Below are positions 10,905 to 23,712 of a stretch of 64,000 nt of DNA, one piece after another; positions within the stretch are counted from its first letter, which is position 1; each line of letters starts with the position of its first letter. The stretch is from Lactifluus volemus. Lineage: Eukaryota; Basidiomycota; Agaricomycetes; Russulales; Russulaceae. Under the pieces are notes generated by a model. The model worked only from the letters and a program-made list of their open reading frames with translations. It made no database searches and was not told the origin of the DNA. The stretch covers positions 1 to 64,000 of the forward strand of contig WTXI01000002.1 of the NCBI GenBank assembly GCA_022376515.1, read 5' to 3'. Both the position numbers and the translations under genes were made by a program.

Positions 10905-11179
10905 GGTTATACTGAAATCGTTCTTCATTTTCATTCAGCTGAATCACGACCTTCTTGATGCCGAGTTTTGTTCTTGTTCTCGTTGATATTTTTTGCATGA
11001 GCCCTTGCCTCTCCCAAAGCAAAAAAAAAAATACACAAATGTTTGTGCTGTTACGTTGCGTTGTCTGCCCCCGCCCCTCGGTGTGTTCCGAGCGAGAGAT
11101 TTAAAATTTCCCACGAGTTGTCCGTTCATCCTCAATCGTCTGTCATCGTGTCTTTCTACACATAAAAGTAAACCATTTC

Positions 11180-11887
11180 ATGCAAGCCTATGCACTTCGC
11201 TTCTTGCGTCGTGGCCTTGCCACAGCCACACATCCTACCTCTATTCACCCCACCCCCGTCACCTCTCACGCGACCGCAGCCGCTGCCAGCGCGATCCCCC
11301 TCTCCAACGTAGAGGCTCAATGGTCTTCCCTCAGCCCTACTGAGCAAACTGTCGTGCACCAACAGCTTGAGGAGCTCCAACGAAGGGATTGGAAAACCCT
11401 CTCCCTCTCCGAGAAGAAGGCTGGTACGGTCGACACCCGATTTATTTTTGTTTTTTTTCTATACTCATATGGCCGTTCTTTATAAAGCTTATTATGTCGC
11501 CTTTGGTCCGCATGGACCTCGCGCGCCAGTCAGTCCACCCGGTACGACCGTCAAAGTTGTCATTGGCGTTTCTGTCCTCATCGGTACCGCTGGACTGCTT
11601 TACGGGGGCATCCGCTCTATCGGTATGGGATCCCGTCATAAGAATCTAAACTTTTCTCTCACATAAAACCTTTTCCTTTCCGTGTAGCCCCACCGTCACC
11701 AAAGACGATTAGTAAAGAGTGGGAAGAGGCCACCAACGAACGTGCAAAGGAGCTGAAAATTAATCCAATCACTGGTCCGTCATCCCTACAAACCAATTTT
11801 TATTACTCCTGCTTACGATCTCGGTACTGATTTTCAGGTATCTCATCCGAGGGCTACTCTGGCAAAGGGTTCGTTTCACACAAATAG
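11180..11887 (+). CDS. COX5: Cytochrome c oxidase subunit COX5 (mammalian COX4 family), mitochondrial
   Basis: This is a nuclear-encoded subunit of respiratory complex IV in the inner mitochondrial membrane. Four exons (11180-11423, 11488-11622, 11688-11774, 11838-11887) give 171 aa. The N terminus MQAYALRFLRRGLATATHP is an Arg-rich presequence. The matrix part has LSPTEQTVVHQQLEELQRRD and WKTLSLSEKKA, then YYVAFGPHGPRAP. One membrane helix follows (VVIGVSVLIGTAGLLYGGI), and the tail EWEEATNERAKELKINPIT then GISSEGYSGKG is diagnostic. Each intron is about 45-65 bp. The gene converges on Rpn8 with about 200 bp between stops. Confidence 0.93.
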
Positions 11888-12088
11888 ATGTGGGGGGCGT
11901 GATTGTTGGGAGCACTTACTCGGGCTTCTTGCGTTCTGCTTTGCTGTGTGCACAGTCGCGCTGCCGTATTCGCATTGGCCTTGCAAATAAATTCATCTCC
12001 TGCTTTATCAATCACGACCACTTGGTATAGGACGTAAGAGGGATTATACTTCTACACGGTGTACAGAGAAGAGAGCGCAACTATCTCG

Positions 12089-13381
12089 CTATGTATTCTT
12101 AGCGTCTGGCATTTTGCTCGAGTCCTTCTCCTTGTCTCCCTCCGCCGCCTTTTCCTTTTCTTTGTCCTTTTCCTTTTCCTTCTCTTTGTCCTTTTCCTTC
12201 TCCTTTCCCCCCTCTTCTTCAAGCTCTGCGCGCCCAATCGTCGCTTTGTTATCGACTAATGCATGCAACGCGATAACTGCTCGCAGGAGGCTGCTTAGAT
12301 ATACGACCAGTTGCGCATCATTCGTAGTGCTCGCAAAGCCCGTTGTGAGAGCTGGGTCTGCCAGGTCAGGGAGTAGGTTCAGCGCGTCTTGAAGGAAGTA
12401 GACGATCTGATGGTTTACGGGCACTTTCCCGTCCGAGACATCGGTGAGGTAACGCTGGACGTCGGACAGCCGTGCGGCGAGGCCGCGCAGGGACAACAGT
12501 TGCTCCGAGACGCGTGTCGCGAGCGTCGTTGTCGTCGAGTCTTTGATGTCGCGCAGGAGGTGCTCGACACCTATCTCCTCTGCCTCTTCTGCCTCGATAG
12601 CTGAGGGTGCATGAAGGAACGTTTTACGTGTTTCTGTACCGTCCTGTAGGGCGAGGGGCGCGCGTGCATGCCAGACGCGTAAATGTTAGGAGATACAGTT
12701 CCCAGAGACGGGAGGAAGGGCTCTGAGTGGCACGCACATCTTTGATTTCTTCCACGGCAAAGTACGCATCTGTCGGGATGCCGACTGTTTGCGGGCGCAC
12801 GTCAACGATGACCATCACTGGTCGTGCAATAAATCCCTTGAACAGTTCGTTGATCTCCAAGTCGGACGCTCGAAGTTTCGGACCTGTGTGGTACCACCCG
12901 ATCATGCGTTCCCTCGCTACACAAAATTGTGCACCACGGTCAGGATCCTCTTCCAAAAACAAAAGGCCATTACAAGGCGCTGCGAGTTGGAACGCACCGT
13001 TGACCTTCTTGAACATATCAAACATGGATTCCACATAGTTGTGATCCAGGAACCACGTCTTGGCATCCTTGTCGTCCTCCTCAAATGGCACCCCGAACGA
13101 GTTGGCCACATTTATGGACCGGCCATTGTCCTGTCCAAGCAGTACACCAACTACGCGCTTTGTAGATCCCCGCGCGACGCTTCGCGCATGGTGATCCGCT
13201 ACGGAGAGCAAGACTAGTGGATGTACCACTGATATATGTCTGGTCAGCGATTCCGGTTAGTAAGAAATTTAAAGAACGCACCGACAGTCGTGGCAGAAAG
13301 TGCTGTCAGCTTTGCTCTTTTGAGCGAGGGGTATCAACATGAAGAAAAGAGGCTCACTTGTTCTGTTGTGGTTGCGACCAT
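12089..13381 (-). CDS. RPN8: 26S proteasome regulatory subunit Rpn8 (PSMD7)
   Basis: This is a lid subunit of the 26S proteasome that forms the scaffold heterodimer with the deubiquitinase Rpn11. Four exons (13381-13358, 13309-13282, 13228-12738, 12643-12089) give 365 aa. The MPN domain reads [36 protein letters not shown] and [19 protein letters not shown]. The JAMM zinc ligands are absent, as expected for Rpn8. The helical C-terminal region ends in a low-complexity Lys/Glu/Asp tail ([18 protein letters not shown]) common in fungal and animal orthologues. The first two exons are only 24 and 28 nt. The acceptor of exon 2 (CAAAG|CTG) was chosen because it alone keeps phase 0. A degenerate copy of this 5' end lies at 15.3-15.6 kb. 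Confidence 0.93.
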
Positions 13382-14455
13382 TGAATCAAGTTGAAATTGG
13401 CTTTCGACGCGCCGCGCGTACTTTCGCTCTGCTTTGTAAGCACATCTAAGTCAATTTTTTTTGGTTTGGGAACTTAATACGGACACTTTAATTCACTGAC
13501 ACGGCAAGGTGTGTCCATTCATATACGCGGTGATTGCTATGAGAGGGAGCGTCGTCAGTGATTTGGTATTGCATACGAAATGGGTTTGCATCTGTTCAGG
13601 ATTTACATCGCTAGTAGGGGTTGAACAATTTTTCTGTCTTTTGTCGCGAAGGACGGCAGAAAGAGCTCGAGCGACGGTGGGTTTCGCACAGTCAAGTATA
13701 ACGAGAGGCGTAGAATTGCCAACCTTTCTATAATCATCCATTAAAGAGTTTGCAACAGATCCGCACGTTTTGCGGACCGTGGTATGCGTTGTCTGTGTAC
13801 GAGAAGTCTACTCATTCGAGCGGGGGATTCAGGAAGTGGAGGTTGAGGACGAGTTACCCAATTGGCATCGGTTGCAATGAGTGAAAATCCGACAATTGTT
13901 TAACAGTTCACTTCTCGAACCACCAGAGGTCAAACGAGAGCGAGACCGTCTTATCGCGACGAGCTATGTCTCTTGTTTTAAACAATTAAACAGGACTGTA
14001 TTCATCCTCCCCGACATTCTTTGTCGAACAACCTTTGGATTGGACCCGTACCCTGAGTCCGAGGTGGTGAGATATAGATGAGGGTACACGGAGGGTTACC
14101 TGTGACATCGCCGCTTGTCCACAACCGATGCGCGAGGACAGCTCGAGAGCATATCATAACCTGCCTCCCGCCCACAGATGTCCGAATTCACCACCGACGA
14201 GACCGCGGACACCCTCACGGCGGTCGGCGATTTCACCCATCGACGATGTCCCCGACAAAATCCAGGACATCCGCCTGATCGGCTTGCTCTATATCGAGAT
14301 CCTCGAGGTTGGGACATGGTATCGACGGACGACGAGATCCAGGACCGCGCCAATGCCCTGAAAATAAATCACGTCGCGTACTGGGCCTACTACATTCAAT
14401 GCCATCGTCGGCAGGCGCATCACGATTAGGTTTTCTATGAACGTCGTGAATCCCG
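13382..14455. other. Intergenic, promoter side of Rpn8; fragments of open frame
   Basis: The first about 70 bp belong to the segment duplicated at 15.3 kb. From about 14184 short overlapping reading frames look protein-like (MSEFTTDETADTLTAVG; DDVPDKIQDIRLIGLLYIEI; WDMVSTDDEIQDRANALKIN), but they lie in three different frames. No splice joins them convincingly. They may be the decayed 5' part of the unassigned gene that follows. Confidence 0.35.
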
Positions 14456-15151
14456 ATGGGAGCTTTGGCTCAACTGAGATATGCGCCTAGTGACCGTCCT
14501 AGCGTTCTTATCTTCGGCTCCACCTTCTCTCCGCCTCGGGAAAGCCAGCCTCCCATGGCGATGCGCCTCCCAGCGTCCCCAGCGGAAGCAACAGCTCCAG
14601 GGACGCAGCTTCCATCTTCAGCGTCTCCCAGGTCGTCGCCACGCTCCCGAAGGTCACCCAGCGCAGGGGAGATTCGAGATCAAAGTCCGCAATTACTCTG
14701 GCAAGACTTCACCCTCCGCATCATCGGCGAGCCGAAACTTCGAGATTTCCTCAATTCGCTCCGTGACCGTCATATGCTCCCGTTCTACTTCCACAAGAAG
14801 AAGGTCTCCTACAACGGCTGTCGCCACTTTGCGTGGGCTATTTTATTCACGTATGGACGATCATACATGATAGCAAATCTATCCTCTTTTTAACAGCTCA
14901 GAAGCTGTCGAGGCCTGGAAGCGGCACGAGTACATCATGGACCGTTGCATAGGAACGAGGAGCTTCTACCGCGACCTCATCGGCGTTCGCTCTAGAGTCT
15001 TCCTGCCGATCCGTTCGCCAGCGAGGAAGGAGACAGCGGCTATGAGGTTGGCGGCATGCGGAAGACGCCGAACCCGATCGACAGGGGCATCTTCCTTACC
15101 ACCAGGTACACCTTCGTGGGAATGGAGGTTGCAGCAAAGCTGATACTGTAG
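14456..15151 (+). CDS. Unassigned protein, possibly a decaying gene
   Basis: I do not recognise this gene. The clearest coding stretch reads QLLWQDFTLRIIGEPKLRDF and continues to GCRHFAWAILFT. A plausible intron (about 14850-14896, donor GTATGG, acceptor TTAACAG) leads in frame to SEAVEAWKRHEYIMDRCIG and TRSFYRDLIG. A second possible short intron (about 41 nt) would lead to EGDSGYEVGGMRKTPNPID and a stop at 15151. Upstream of 14690 several frames compete and the start at 14456 is only nominal. The region is GC-richer than its surroundings. It may be a lineage-specific gene with frame damage; exon boundaries are tentative. Confidence 0.3.
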
Positions 15152-15316
15152 GGGGCAATTTCGACCGCGCGTCTTAGCCTTTCCGACTCTTTCCGAGTTT
15201 CTTTACCCGCAGATAATAATAAAAAGCAATTCCAGGCTCGTACATTTTCTACAACATTTGCCCCGATATTTCGACTTTCTTTGCTTCTGTACGAGTATCG
15301 CGCCGCTTACGCCTGT

Positions 15317-15643
15317 CATTTATGGACAGGCCGTGGTCCTGGCCAAGCAGTAGACCAACCATGCGCTTGGGAGATCCCCGCGCGATGCTTCGCGCATGGT
15401 GATCCACTACAGAGAGCATGTACCAATATATGTCTGATCAGCGATTCCGGCTAGGAAGAAGGATGGAGCACGCACCGACGGTCGTTGCAGAAAGTGCTGT
15501 CAGCTTTACGCTTTTGAGCGAGGGGTATCAACATGAAGAAAAGAGTCTCACATATTCTCCAACTGTTGATCAAGTTGAGTATCACTTCGATTCGACGCGC
15601 TGCGCGCAAGTTACTTTCAGTCTGATTTGTAAGCACATCTACT
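15317..15643 (-). pseudogene. Degenerate duplicate of the Rpn8 5' end
   Basis: This segment aligns along its length with 13109-13450, which spans the start of Rpn8: part of exon 3, introns 1 and 2, exons 1 and 2 and the 5' flank. Shared blocks include GATCCCCGCGCGA and GAGCGAGGGGTATCAACAT. The copy carries many substitutions and small indels. The stretch around the Rpn8 start codon is disrupted, so it cannot make the N terminus. The order and orientation match the parent. It lies directly next to the 3' end of the ZNFX1-like gene, about 2.2 kb from its source. Confidence 0.85.
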
Positions 15644-15693
15644 ATTTGACCACGAATCCATTTACAGCCAACAACATCTACTGTCCATTTCAT

Positions 15694-18600
15694 TTACGCC
15701 CCTCTTGCCCATGCCCAGGGCGAGGTTTGAGAACCTTGCCGGCCAGATATCTCCTCGAACTCCATCGCACGTGTATTGGAGCCGTATAGATTGTGGCCGG
15801 AACCACCGACAGGTGCCCTACACTCAGGACACCTCGCCTCTTCCATAGCGCCTCCGCACTGTGAGGATATCGTCAACGGTCTGGCTTAGAGAGAGAAATG
15901 GGTTCACTAACTTCCCCGATCACAAAGGTGTGCCCATTCTCGCAGTTGTAGAAATGTCCTCTATGGGCTAGAATGAGAGGTTATCATCTCTTGCACTCCG
16001 ACCCTACAGTAATGGGCGACTTACAAAAACCAAATGCTTTGACAATGTCCTCTTTTCTTGCAAAGACAAGGGCTGGTACCCGTCTCCTTAAGGAGGTGTC
16101 TGCCAAGGTGCTATACTCCTTCACGTATTTGTTCGCCCTTTCGCGGCAATTCTGGACAAACCACATTCTCTCCTCTTTCAATTCGTCCATGCTGGCAGCA
16201 GGGCGGCTGCGCATGTATGTCATCTCCTGTATCTTCAACAGGGTGGAAGTAACGATTCCCTCGTGCTGCGCTTTGTCGCTTAGTTCCTTCCGACGTGCAT
16301 CATTGAGGAGTCCGTTCCGGGCTAGAACCGTGCGTTCCTCCAGGATATCAAAGCGGAACAGTTCGAGCTTCCCGCGGAGGATATACACTCCAGCCCGCGC
16401 AGCAAGGCGCGATGCTGTCGATTTTTGCGCGATAGTGAGGGCCTTCTCTGCGTCACGGATGCAGGATTCGTAGATAAATGATACGTAGGATCGCCATAGA
16501 CGTGCATGCCACGTAACGTTTCATCCCGTGAAATTTTGTCTAGACCCTCAATTCGATTTTGCGCGATTTCCGCCAATGTGTACCGCAAGTCGAGCGATAG
16601 CAAGAACCCTTCAACTTGAAATCGAGTGTCGGCCTTATGCGGAGGTTGTCCAATCTTCTTGTTCACCTCCTCCATCGCCAGTGGCTCTGGCTTGTCGCAC
16701 GCTCGCTCCGAATCGCCAGCTATCTCAGCAAGCTCCAATCGGTACAACGTCGCGAGTGCAGCACCATACGCTTGAACATGTGGCCCCCGTGTCCGCGCAA
16801 CATCCACAGCTTTCTTGTACAGTTTGAGAAGGTCCCGTACAATCTTGTTCCATCCTCGGCCCTCTCTGTGGAGAATCCGTGGTCAGCCGTCATGCTACCC
16901 TGGTGAATCACTGCATGAGGAAGCGGCTCAAATTCTCTGCCGAGTCGGGCCCTACGACGCTCCACCAACAGATCAAACTCTTCTGGAGTTTTTTCTGGCT
17001 GGCTAAACGGGATCTTCTTTGCTTCCTCTTTGACATTTTGCACGTTCGTCAAGAAGTCTCCAACCTCTACACCAATGTTCTCCAGAGAGGATGACATTGT
17101 GCTTGCCACGTTCTGTTCGAGAAGATCGAGGTTAGCTCGCTTTGTAACGCGGCCATATCGGAGAGCAGTGATAGGCCCGCGGCAAGTGGGACATGCGGGA
17201 GGGCTTTGATAATTCACCGGCGGTGCCTTGGTAGCTATAAAGGCCCCCATGGGGCTGACCTCGTAGTATTCCGACATGTTACAATGACCGTCTAGCGTTT
17301 CAACTGTGAAAGTGTGTCCGCATTGCAATCTGATAACGCGTTCTGAGACGTCCTCAGAGCTGAGATCGATCTCGGCCAGTGTTCTCTGCATGATGAAGTC
17401 GACAATGTCAACTTTGCGTTCGCTTGGGAGACAGACAATGCAAGTCTGCTGCTCGCAGGGCTCTCCGCAAACTGTAGGACCGGAGGTCAGTTCTAAAGTG
17501 GTGATTAGGATGAAGAGAACATACCTGAAGGGCATTCGTGGCCGCACGACAGTTTTTGTTTGCAAGGATAGTCACAGGGTAAGCGAGAACAAATCTGTGT
17601 ATTTACAGTGAGGGCCTAAAAAGGAGTTTCGAAACCTTCTCTGGGCTTACCGAACCGCATACAACCGGACATGACTGGTGGGGACAGCGCCATTCACATT
17701 GTTCCATACACGGTGGGCAAGGCTCCCAACAAGGCTTTTCGCATTTGCGATGACCACAGCGTTGTCTACACGATTCCGGACATTTCGGGTTGCACGACCG
17801 GTCGCTATGACAAGGAAGGCCGCAGAGGTGTTGACATTTAAGTAACCGCTCGCAGGCATGGTCTTGGTGGTCGGTGCGGCTGACCAAGCGTTGAGATGAC
17901 TGGGAGCCTATAGCCATCTTTTCTTTCGTAATCTTCTGACAAACATGGCACTGGGCACTGCATGTCCGAGAACAGCACTGAGTTAAGCCTCCACAACTTT
18001 CCTTGCAGACGAAGGTGGCAGGATCCTTGCTGCAGGCCATTACGCCACTGTGCTCACAACCCGGTAAACGCTTCCAAACTTTGGCTTCACATTTGATAGC
18101 TCTCAAGTTTTCGATCATATGGCTAGAGTAGGGATCAGGAAAATTCTTAGAGCCGAACTTGGATAGCACTTACCAAGGGACAGACAGAGTTACGTGTCCA
18201 CACGGGAGTTCGACATCATAGACTGGGAAGTGGCAGTCGCCACAATCTTCGGAACACAACTTTGGACAAGGGTGCGCCCTAGGACAAGTAATCCGGACGC
18301 AGGGTTGATAACACTTCATTCTCCGGTGGTTGTCCTGATCAGTGTGACACTACGACTCCAGATAAGTGAATGCGCGACAAACGTAATGATTTATGTACCA
18401 TCGATGGACATACGTGTCCACATTCCAGACGAAATTCACAGGGCTGGAGGCAGCCACCTTCTGGAGCGAGCGAGGGTAACTCGCCCGGCTTGGAGATGGA
18501 TTGTGGAGTCGTGTGACGCGGACAAACGATCGTGAATGCGTGGCCGACCTGGTCTTCCTTCTCCATCTCGTCTAGGACTGTCTTCCACGTGTCGTTATGC

Positions 18601-21600
18601 CTCAGATTCGAAGCATTCCCAAGGATATATAGACCATGCTTCGCCCGAGACAGCGCAACATTGATTCGATTGGGGCTCTAAGTAGGTTCAAGGACGGTCA
18701 GACCTCCAGACCATTAGAATGAAATGGGGTGACGTACCTTCAAGAAGCCAATCGACCCTTGCCCTTTTTCATAAGAGCCAGAGTTTCTCACTAAGGAAAT
18801 GATCACGATTTTAGCTTCTTGGCCCTGGAAAGTGTCTACTGTCCCGATACGAATCTACATGATGACCAGATTAGTGTGCCCTCAGGAATCAATTGTGATA
18901 CCAACATGTCTTGCCACTTGAACTTGAGTGAAGCCTAATTCAGAATCGTCTGCAAGACCTGTGCGCTCGAGCTCCTCTTCATCACGTTCATCCACACTAA
19001 CCGCAATTTTCAGATCTCGCAGCGCCGCCCGGACCTTCTGTAACTGGCCCAGATAAGCACATAGTACTGCAATGTCTCCGGCACCGTCGTAGGGTCCTTG
19101 CTTTAGGAAATACAGAACCAAATCACGTATCATCGCAACCTGATTGAGTAGATGAGATAGATGAGTGCATTGGATAGCTGCATAACATGAAATAGCGACG
19201 AACCTCGAACATGTTGTATTTAGAAACGGAGTCAGCTTCTGCATTCTCCGCGTTGTTGTGAGAGTAAAAAAATACGTTCTTCTCCATTCCCTGTACGGGG
19301 CGATAGTGATGGACCGTGTCATGATCCACGAGCTTCGGGTATAAAATAGTCCTAAGGGTACGCAAAATATTTGAATTCCAAACTCCAAACGAAGAGCAAT
19401 TGCGTACCGAATAAAATGGGAGATAGCGGGGCGCATTCTTCGTTGTACGTTGATTTGTGACATCCTCAATCCCGAATCAGAAAGTCGCTCCATCAACGAG
19501 CGATCAAATTTGAACAGCTGACGACCCGAATGGCTCTCCACCGACAAGGCTTTTGAGAAAAATCAGCCTTAGTAGACAAGAAATGGTGATGGACCCACAA
19601 TATGTTGATAGGTTTGGACGCAATTGCTGGGGGTCTCCGATACAGATGAGGTGTTCGACTTAGAGAGGACGATGTGAGGCACGAGACAAGATAGAGTTGG
19701 CCTGGAATACCCACCAGACGGAACGAGTGAGGCCAAAATATGGGCTTCGAGGACTTGGCCGGCTTCCTCGACTACCAGAACCTTCGGCCCAATGCTCTAC
19801 GGAACCGAGTCAATATTATGCACCACGCTATAATCGTAGACTAACCGTGAGGAGAGACACGAGTTTCGCAGCACCTACCGTTTCAAAGTTAGGAGATATT
19901 TCCAGCGGAAACGGATTACTTACCGGTAGTGGTACAAGCAATGAGGTCGGACTTGCTAAGAAGTCGACGTCGAACCTGGAAATAATCTCGCTTAGTGGAT
20001 TGGGAGAGTGAGTCTCCGAGAAACCAACCTCGTCCTGGATGTCCTCGTAGTTTTTGCAGGCTTCCATGTATCGTTCCTTGAAGTGCTCAAACTCCGCCAG
20101 ATTTGATTCGTAGGCTATATTACGCATGTCCTCTTCCCATGACTGTGAGAGGCATTCCCGTTCGGAGAGCGACATTGACCAGACATTATTGTGGCTTCCA
20201 AGTAGAAGCTCAAGAGGACGAAGACCTGAAGGGATAGACGGAATTTTTCCAGAGAAACCTAATCCGTCGAAGAAGGCAACCCGTGGGTCATCACCCTTCT
20301 TGCCTTTGGACTTCGAGGGTGGCTGGATGAACTCGATATCGCGACCACTCTTCCAAAATCCGTAAATTCCGGAAATCTCCGGATCCCGGGAGGCTTTCTT
20401 GTCCTTAGATGCCTTCTTCCACTCCCCGTTCTCTTTTTCATCCTCCGTGACCTGTCGGAAGAGCTCTGCAATCCAAAACGGGGGTTCCCTGAAGCAATCA
20501 GCGTGCTGGGGATGATGAAAATCTAGGAATTTCTCGGCATCTTCCCATGTTAACTGAGGGAGTTGTATTCGATTCACGATGCGTGTCATATCCTCCTCTA
20601 TTTTCTTGAAGATAGCATATTCGCGTCTCATAGGTCTATCAAGTTCTCCACGTCCTGAGAGCTGTTCCAGATTGCGTAGGCTGTATTGTGAGATACGTTC
20701 GTCTGTCGCTCTAGACCCAAGGCGCACGATGTTCGTGGTAATTTCGGCATCGAGGATGGATGTAAGTAGGTGATCGAGCGCGTGGTTGGTAAAAGCGATG
20801 AGAACTGCAGGGACTCTAAGATAAAGGGCGTCGTTCGTATAATCCTACATACCTATTGGCTTAATTTTGCTCGAGAAAAGCACGCGAAGAATTTCCTTTG
20901 CTGTAAAGCTCTTTCATACGGGATGAGAACGGAAAGGATGTAATATGATACAAACTCAACGCACCTTCCCTGTTCCAGGAGGGCTGAAAAACTCCCACAA
21001 TCAGACGTGCGATTCAAAGAAAAACAATAACCATTCAAAACTGACCCTTGGATTAAGGAAACTTCCCGTGTGAGTGTATCAACCAAAGCATCAACTTGTG
21101 AGGGATCTAGATCGCTCGAGCGCGACAACTGTTGACGTGCAAGTGCTACTGCCGTTACATTATTAGCATCAAGGTTTGGGATATTCTGGCCAGGTCTAGC
21201 CAAGCATTGTAAGTTATATTTGAACCCCGGGACGCGGGCGTAACGGGGGAGTCCAACTTGGAGGGAATCAAGAGGTCCAGAATGGGATATGATTTGAGAG
21301 AAAGGGATGGAGGTAGGTTCTACATTCTGCAGCGTTTGAAGGAATGGGTTCAGAGCTACGAGCATGATACCGCTGTCTACTAGCACGGCATATGTTGATG
21401 TATTGACTGTAATGGGGTGCTGACGTAGGCCCATGAGTTCAACCTCAGCATCAAAGAAAGAAATTCGAAGCTGAATCGTTTTTGCATCCGCCTTAGCTGA
21501 TTCTGCAATGTCTGTAGCATTAGAAATGATAGTTCCGAGGAAGACTTGGGATCGTCGTGGAGAAATAAGGATCAGAGCAACCAGACTTCCACTTTGCAGT

Positions 21601-23712
21601 CCCTTTGAGTGTTCCCAAAATTCCGCTCGTTTCTTCGCGCTTTCGTCACGTGCAGCACCAGGTGGAGCGTCGAGTCGCACACCTACAGTGAAGTTGCGGC
21701 GTTCGGCCTTTACGGGGGCGAACCGAGCGCCCGTATAAAGGCGAAAAAACACAGAATTGGTTCCAGAAGTCCGGTATGCCCTCCCTTGGACGATAGCAAT
21801 TTCTCCAATAAAGTAGGAGACCGCTTTGAAGGGGCTACTGGATCCCACATGATGTCGAGATCTTTACAAATCTCTCCAATTGATTGTCGAATAGAAGCAC
21901 TTTCAAAATAATGCATTCAGCAAATAACAATGATAGGTAAGGGACATTAGCGCACATCATCTCCTCTCTCAAAAGTCGGAACTGGATGTCAAGATGGCGT
22001 TGCATCGAATTCTCTGGTAGATGGTGAGGTGCCGTCGGAAGAAATACTGGGAGATAAGGAGGTAAAGGACAGAGGAGTTCTTCGTGCGTAGGTACGATAC
22101 GAATATCACGTATATCAGTGCAATCGTTATTGTGACGAGGTACTCCTCCGTCTCGCAAGATGCCAGGAGGGTCATAGGTTTGCTCTAGGAGGGAGACGAA
22201 AGCTTGCTGCCTCTGACCCTCTGTGACTGTTGTGTGTAACACAGGTCGCCTCATCTTTTCTGCGTGGCCACATTCTCTTTCCGTGATTAATCGGAGCTTG
22301 TTGATGTCCTTCTCGAGTTCGGCCAACGTCAGGTCCCGGACCTTAGGGTCTGAAAGAGTAATGGAATCATCAAAGGTAGGGGGTGACACCTTGACAGCTG
22401 TAGTCCAGCTATCGAACCATGAAAAGAGATCTTCCACGAAGTCACCTAAGTCGGCATGATTTCGAATGGCATGCTTGAAACGCGCAAGGTATCTTCTCAG
22501 GAGATAAGCGATAACACATTAGGACGGTGTGTCAATACTCACTGGGATAGAACAATAGAAAGTGTTTTAAAGACTATGAGCCCGTCCAGCGTGTTCCGCC
22601 GTGACGCGGGGGCTGGCAAGCGGTCTTCCCACGTTCGGGCGTCTATCATCGAGGTCATGCATTCGCGGGTAGTTCGTTGGAACTCATCATAATTTTGGTC
22701 GATGAGAGTGTATATTTTGCTAAAGTGGTTCGTCAGGAAAAACAAAAATCTGCTTCAGATACTGCAATGTTACTTTGTATTCTGATGCATCGTGGTCTTT
22801 AGCACAAGGTCCGACGACAGAAACTAAAGCGGGATGAGAATCAGAGACCTGGTAAAATATTTAGTTTGAACTGTACTTCGAGAATCGGGAAGTAGCCTTT
22901 CTGGTATGAGAGAGTCGACGAATTGGCGCCGACATTGACAGCGACCGGTGAAAATCTCAACACGTCACCGATCCGTAGTATTGCATTACCCTGGAAACAA
23001 AGATGTTATATGGGGTTTTCCCAAAGATCATTGTGCGTCACACACACGAACGATAGTGTCAAGGAAGGACTATCGCAGAAACAGTGGAATTAGTCTCAAT
23101 GTATACGCATACCTTGCCAACTAACCTGAGCTGATTGGAGTCCTATTTTACGTAAGCTATCTTGTAAGCATCCCCTGAGGCGTTTGAAATTGAAACTTAC
23201 CCATGTTCTATTTCGGGAGTTGACGCTTGCAAATATCCGGGAAAAGCCCTCAATATTGATGGCATCCCGAAATACAAAGTTGTCGAAGAGGTAAGGTCGA
23301 AGGTGATTATGTGCTTCACTTGGACGAAGGGTGTGCTGCGAGTCTAAGACAGAGCCATTGTTCTTCGCCAGACCTTCTAGGGAGAAAAAGTCGGGGGTAT
23401 CTTCTGCAGGCGATGTGGCGTTTGAGGACTCGGATGCCACCGCCTGGGGCTTTGCTTCGTGTTTGAAAGTACAGTCAAATCCACGGTTACAGGCTCCAGA
23501 GGTCCAATAAAAATTGCAGATTCCTCTAGGGACTGCAGCTCGATCGATGGGAGGGCCGGGGCACCACCACGATCAATACCACGGCCCCGACCACGGCCAC
23601 GACCACGACCGCCACGACCGCCATGGTCACCGTTCCAGTAGTCACCACCACCTGGGGAACCACGGTTACTGCCTCCGCGTCCACGGCGTCCACTTGAGCT
23701 ATTTGACGACAT
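15694..23712 (-). CDS. ZNFX1: ZNFX1-type SF1 RNA helicase with NF-X1 and RZ zinc fingers
   Basis: This is a very large multi-intron gene. The relatives are animal ZNFX1 and, by helicase similarity, fission yeast Hrr1, which act in small-RNA and antiviral or heterochromatin pathways. The start at 23712 opens an RGG/RGRG-rich tail. A helical segment follows (HLRPYLFDNFVFRDAINIEG). The helicase core runs on the minus strand: Walker A SLIQGPPGTGK (near 21,050-20,985, split by introns), VLIAFTNHALDHLL, motif II KVLVVEEAGQVLEAHILASL (near 19,760), motif III HLICIGDPQQLRP (near 19,640), TVDTFQGQEAKIVIISLVRN (near 18,820) and NRINVALSRAKHGLYILG (near 18,650). Cys/His-rich NF-X1-type fingers fill about 18,500-17,550. 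The C terminus is an RZ finger: GHFYNCENGHTFVIGE, then CGGAMEEARCPECRAPVGG. I did not resolve all of its many exons. Confidence 0.9.
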
